Origin: Cymbidium sinense
Lineage: Eukaryota; Streptophyta; Magnoliopsida; Asparagales; Orchidaceae
DNA length: 64,000 nucleotides
Reading direction: 5' to 3'
Assembly (NCBI GenBank): GCA_021442155.1
Contig: CM038221.1
Coordinates: 39,565,648 to 39,629,647, forward strand
Positions 60,281-64,000 of this stretch are shown here, piece by piece. A model generated the notes under the pieces. It had not been told where the DNA came from. It searched no databases and saw only the letters and a list, made by a program, of their open reading frames with translations. The position numbers and the translations under genes were made by a program. The number at the start of each line of letters is the position of its first letter. Position 1 is the stretch's first letter.

Positions 60281-63200
60281 GACTTTAAGCACTCAACACT
60301 TTCACTCCATCTCCAAAAGAATTATTCCATACACTTACTCTAATCACCAGCAAAGCCATTTAAAGTCAACTATTTCAAAGCCTCAATTCTCAAATTAACT
60401 CATATGACTCCTTCCTCAACCTCCGACGATCTAAAATGAATTGAGCTCCACTTAATTTTAGCTCGAAGGAGAAAACACCAAACTCTGGCGACTTGTGGCG
60501 GCACTTTCATCTCGAGAACAACTAATAGGGAGGCAAGGAAAATCTTCACGACAAAGCTTCCCCTATTCAAGGAGTAGCTACCCGTGGTAAGAAATCCACT
60601 AGACATTGGCTTTAGTGAGATAATCATTCAAAACTATTGGAAGAACCTAAGATTCTCATTATTTTGAAGTGAATGTTCAATTCATTAGGACCCAACCACA
60701 ATAAACCCTCCAATTTCATTCCTTGATCCTTTTTCAATTGATTTGAGAACAAGATTGAGCTAAATCGCATCAAATTTACCAGCGTAAAGCATATAGTCTC
60801 CATCTATCATCAAAGCTAGAAGATGAATCATGCACAGTCCATTTCCTTATATTAAAATAGATAATCATGATCTCGTTGCATCATAGATTGTGATTAATTC
60901 TCATAAGAATCATGGGTTTAATCTGAGCAGTTCGACAACTCGAATCAAAATTGTGTATGCTACAAGCCATGCATATCCTGATTTATGACAAATCTAGCCT
61001 ATTGCATGTTAAGCGTTGCTGAGTCAACATGTCAATGTGTAATTAATTAAATAGCATGTAAAATGTGTTTAATTAGCCTAGAAGCTTAAAATTATAATCA
61101 TTTTAAAAGAAAATTTAAAAAATACAAATAAATACTCTCCAAACTCAATAAGCAAAGAAGAATACATAAAAAATAAAAACCCTAGAAATCTTAATTTTGA
61201 AATTTACCCAATAGGCTTGAAAATTTTATTCACCTAAAAGGCTTGAAAATTTTAGGGAATGTTTTTGGCATTGTTCTCTATTTCACATAAAAGTTTCACA
61301 CCATTTGGGTGGGTATACTAAAAGTTATTTATTTTGAAATGCTTAATGATGTAATTAGCTTAATAATTAGTTAAACAATTATATAAATTACAGAATTTAT
61401 GTTTTCATGGCTGATTCACATTCCTTTAACACAAAAGCACTCAAAAACATTAAGACCTCTTATTGTGATTGAAACTCAAGACCACTATAATTATGATTAA
61501 TTAAATCACCTACAAACTAAAAAATTCATAACTAATTGCACAAAATTCTAAAAAAATCAAATAACTCCTTTTTGTGCACACCTAATGGAGATATTGGGTA
61601 TTTTAAGAGTAATTCATTAATTATTGAAATATTAATTAATACAATTAATCTTAAAATATTAGCCCAAATGTTTTCAAACTTTTAGGGTAAATTTTGCATG
61701 TGATTATTCATCTTTATGATTTTTCTTGAACTTTTTGGGCTTGTTTTATGATTTGTTAGGACTTTAGGACTAATTCAAAAAAAAATCACAAAAAAATCAT
61801 AAAACTGTATCTTAAGTCTTTAAATCACTTCATGAATAGAAAGCGTCCTAAAAAATGTCGAGCAGGTTTAATCATTTCTAATTCACTAATCATCTTAGTT
61901 AGCCTTAATTATATATTTTTGTTAAACCATTAATTAATCCCTTCAATTAAATATCTCACAAGCGACCAAAGTCAAGCTCAAATTATTTAATGAACTTATG
62001 ATTGACCTTAGGATTGCTAAAAACCCTTAGAAGGAACTTCACGATATTTTAAATATAAGTAGTGTATACTGGAAATTATATTCATAAATAGTTATTTAAA
62101 TGGCTTTTAAATTTTAATAAATTATTAAAATTAACATGTGAGTCACCTTGAATGTCCCTTTTGATGTACTTAATCAGGGAGAATATTTTTAGTATATTCA
62201 CTAAATTATTTTTCTAATATTATTAATATAAATATAATTAATTATTAAGTTTTAAATAATTCTAAAATTTTCCAATTCTTCATAGAATGTCTTTAAGGTC
62301 CCCCTTCATCTTAAGGAATAACCCAAGAGATTTGGAGCTAACTAGATTAATTAACTTAATTTTAATGCATATATATTTATTCTAATATTAAAATTATAAC
62401 AATAGATATTACACTTAGAAAATTCTTTACAAATTAAATGAAAATAAAAAAGTACTAAATTTTCATTATAAATTTACATTAAAAAGAAAGGCTTAATAAA
62501 ATATTTAGCTATTTTTAATATTCAAATATTTTCTACTATTTAAATACTTAAATAAATCACAAAAAAGTTAATTTAATGTCCAAATGACATGAAATATTTA
62601 TACAAGTGTTAAGACTCTATTCTTAGCATTCCTACAAAAATTTCATGATTTTATGAGTTTTTTTATTTTAATATTTTCTAGATTATAAAATAATAAATAA
62701 TTTTTAAAAATTCAAAGAAATTGAAATTAATCCTAAAAATTTTTATGAGGTGTTTCTTTGAAGTTCTTCAACTTTAGAGAATATTCACATAAATTTGAGA
62801 GTTATTTTTATCATATTTTGATATTTTATCCCTCTTTTAATTAATATATAATAGTAAATCTAACAATAATTTAAAATTAATTTAGAATATCATGAAGTGA
62901 TCTAAGATATTTTCCTAATCTTAGGATATATTTTATAAGGTTAAAAAGATCATTTAAACTTGAATTAACTATAGCTTAAAAATTAATTGAAATGCATCTT
63001 CACTAATTAAGTTAATTAAAAAACCATATAGACCATTAGAATGAACCATCATCCTTTGGCGGAGTGTTCACTCTAAACGAATAAGGTTTAAGGAAGAGCT
63101 GACCTTACTCCAAATAGGGCTCACAACTCCTTACACTCTTTAAAACATTGAACTCAACTCAAACCCAAGTCAAATTAAAACTTAAAATCTATCTTTAAAT

Positions 63201-64000
63201 CATTAATCATCTAAACTAAAATCATCAAGTGATTATAAATTAAATCTCATTCTCAAATTATAAATCAAACACTAAAGTTTAGCCTTTACTCACCATGCTA
63301 GCCTTTGCACACATTATTTTAATAGGTCAACAATCCTAAACTTAGGTTAGGCTAGTGTTTTGATGCGATGTGTTAATTTTTTTTATTTTGTGATATACTA
63401 TTTTAGACTAGATGTTAAAATTGTATGCTCGTGGACTGGATGTTATGATGATCTTCACTGAACTAATGATGCATTTTTAGGAAGTCTTGCTTAATAAAAT
63501 GGATCACCATAAAAACTAAAATTAATAAGTTTGCTTACCAATATTATTTGTTTACCGCTCAACATAACCCATTATAACATGTGGGTTTAGTACCCGTTGT
63601 TGTCCATCTTCACTATATGGAATATAATTATTTTTAATGTATTTGTGTTTCAACTAACCTCTATTTTACAAGTTAGGTTTGAATTTTTTTTATTTTAAAA
63701 TGTAATTTGTGACTGGAATTAAGTTAGAACTATAGGGTTTATAATGAGTTGTGATTAGAAGGCATGAACTTGGGAGGCCCTGTGACGTCTGAGATGCTTA
63801 TAACATGATGATGAAGATAAAAACCCACATTGGCTTCCTCTTTTTGTTTACTTAATTCTAGGTTGAGTTATAAAAGGGCAGAAATCGATTATCTTTTTTT
63901 TCTAAGGTGTATAGCAAAACCTAATCGCATGGATCTCTTTATAATTATTTGATTGATTGATGATTTATTTACTTTGTGCCATTAAAATGACATTATTTCC
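60281..64000 (+). repeat. LTR-like unit U10 (fuller partner of U5), running off the window
   Basis: A diverged plus-strand unit with the GC island (about 60,290-60,640), a segment related to 9,620-9,900 of U3 (about 60,830-61,060), AT-rich sequence and the GACTAGATGTTA segment (63,407). A decayed TATA/hairpin follows (TATAAAAGGGCAGAA at about 63,870). It retains about 1.38 kb (60,463-61,844) missing from U5. Its leader would lie past 64,000. A 75-residue minus-strand ORF (60,400-60,627) lies in the GC island and has no recognisable domain. Confidence 0.6.

Larger units (their letters stand above)
39231..64000. repeat. Segmental duplication, copy A2 (partner: 1 to at least 21,010)
   Basis: From 39,231 the sequence repeats position 1 onward in the same order and orientation (U6 5' part/U1, U7/U2, U8/U3, U9/U4, U10/U5) through to the right edge. 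Differences are scattered substitutions (about 3-5% by eye) plus a few large indels: 31 bp at 45,859-45,889, about 2.38 kb at 55,409-57,787, and about 1.38 kb at 60,463-61,844, all present here and absent from the first copy. Because unit junctions are shared, the duplication came after the units were assembled. Both copies reach a window edge, so the true length is unknown. Confidence 0.9.

Overview
This is nuclear DNA from a flowering plant, most likely a monocot. It is AT-rich and almost wholly repetitive. The one recognisable host gene has GC-rich coding exons (as in many monocots) set in AT-rich flanks, has introns, and belongs to a plant-specific family. No rRNA, tRNA, prokaryotic operon or CRISPR array was seen.

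Layout. Positions 1-22,250 and 33,590-64,000 are built from about ten full or partial copies of one long LTR-like unit, called U1 to U10 here. Reading 5' to 3', a unit has: a terminus TGACCTCA, often followed by a short hairpin; 1.4-2.2 kb saturated with GGTCAA/TTGACC words; a GC-richer island; a TTAATTAA-rich stretch; internal sub-repeats of about 100 bp; a TATA box followed at once by a GGGTAG/CTACCC hairpin; and a conserved leader. U1 and U2 are on the minus strand and U3-U5 on the plus strand. U6 and U7 are on the minus strand and U8-U10 on the plus strand. U2/U3 and U7/U8 meet head to head. The block 1 to at least 21,010 is a close copy (about 95-97% by eye) of 39,231-64,000, so the window holds two copies of a large segmental duplication.

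Between the two copies lie: (i) a HOTHEAD-like GMC oxidoreductase gene at 22,729-25,533 (+), interrupted by an 804-bp Mutator-like MITE and also carrying an in-frame TAG and a frameshift; (ii) a decayed Ty3/gypsy element on the minus strand at about 25,906-30,802, with an N-terminal region, gag and an aspartic protease but no reverse transcriptase, RNase H or integrase; (iii) upstream of that gag, at 31,150-32,900, an array of about twenty hairpins spaced about 80 bp apart whose arms co-vary; (iv) a (TA)n(GT)n microsatellite; and (v) U6, which lies where the 5' LTR of this gypsy element should be. My reading is that the units are giant LTRs (up to about 7 kb), mostly solo or truncated, of that gypsy family.

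Strongest observations: the co-varying hairpin array; a MITE whose ends supply GT and AG so that its removal would restore the interrupted exon's frame; dense TTGACC (W-box-type) arrays at the LTR 5' ends; and a prediction that another HOTHEAD-like copy lies just past position 64,000. Boundaries of repeat units are by eye and good to roughly 50 bp, except where an exact terminus is given.
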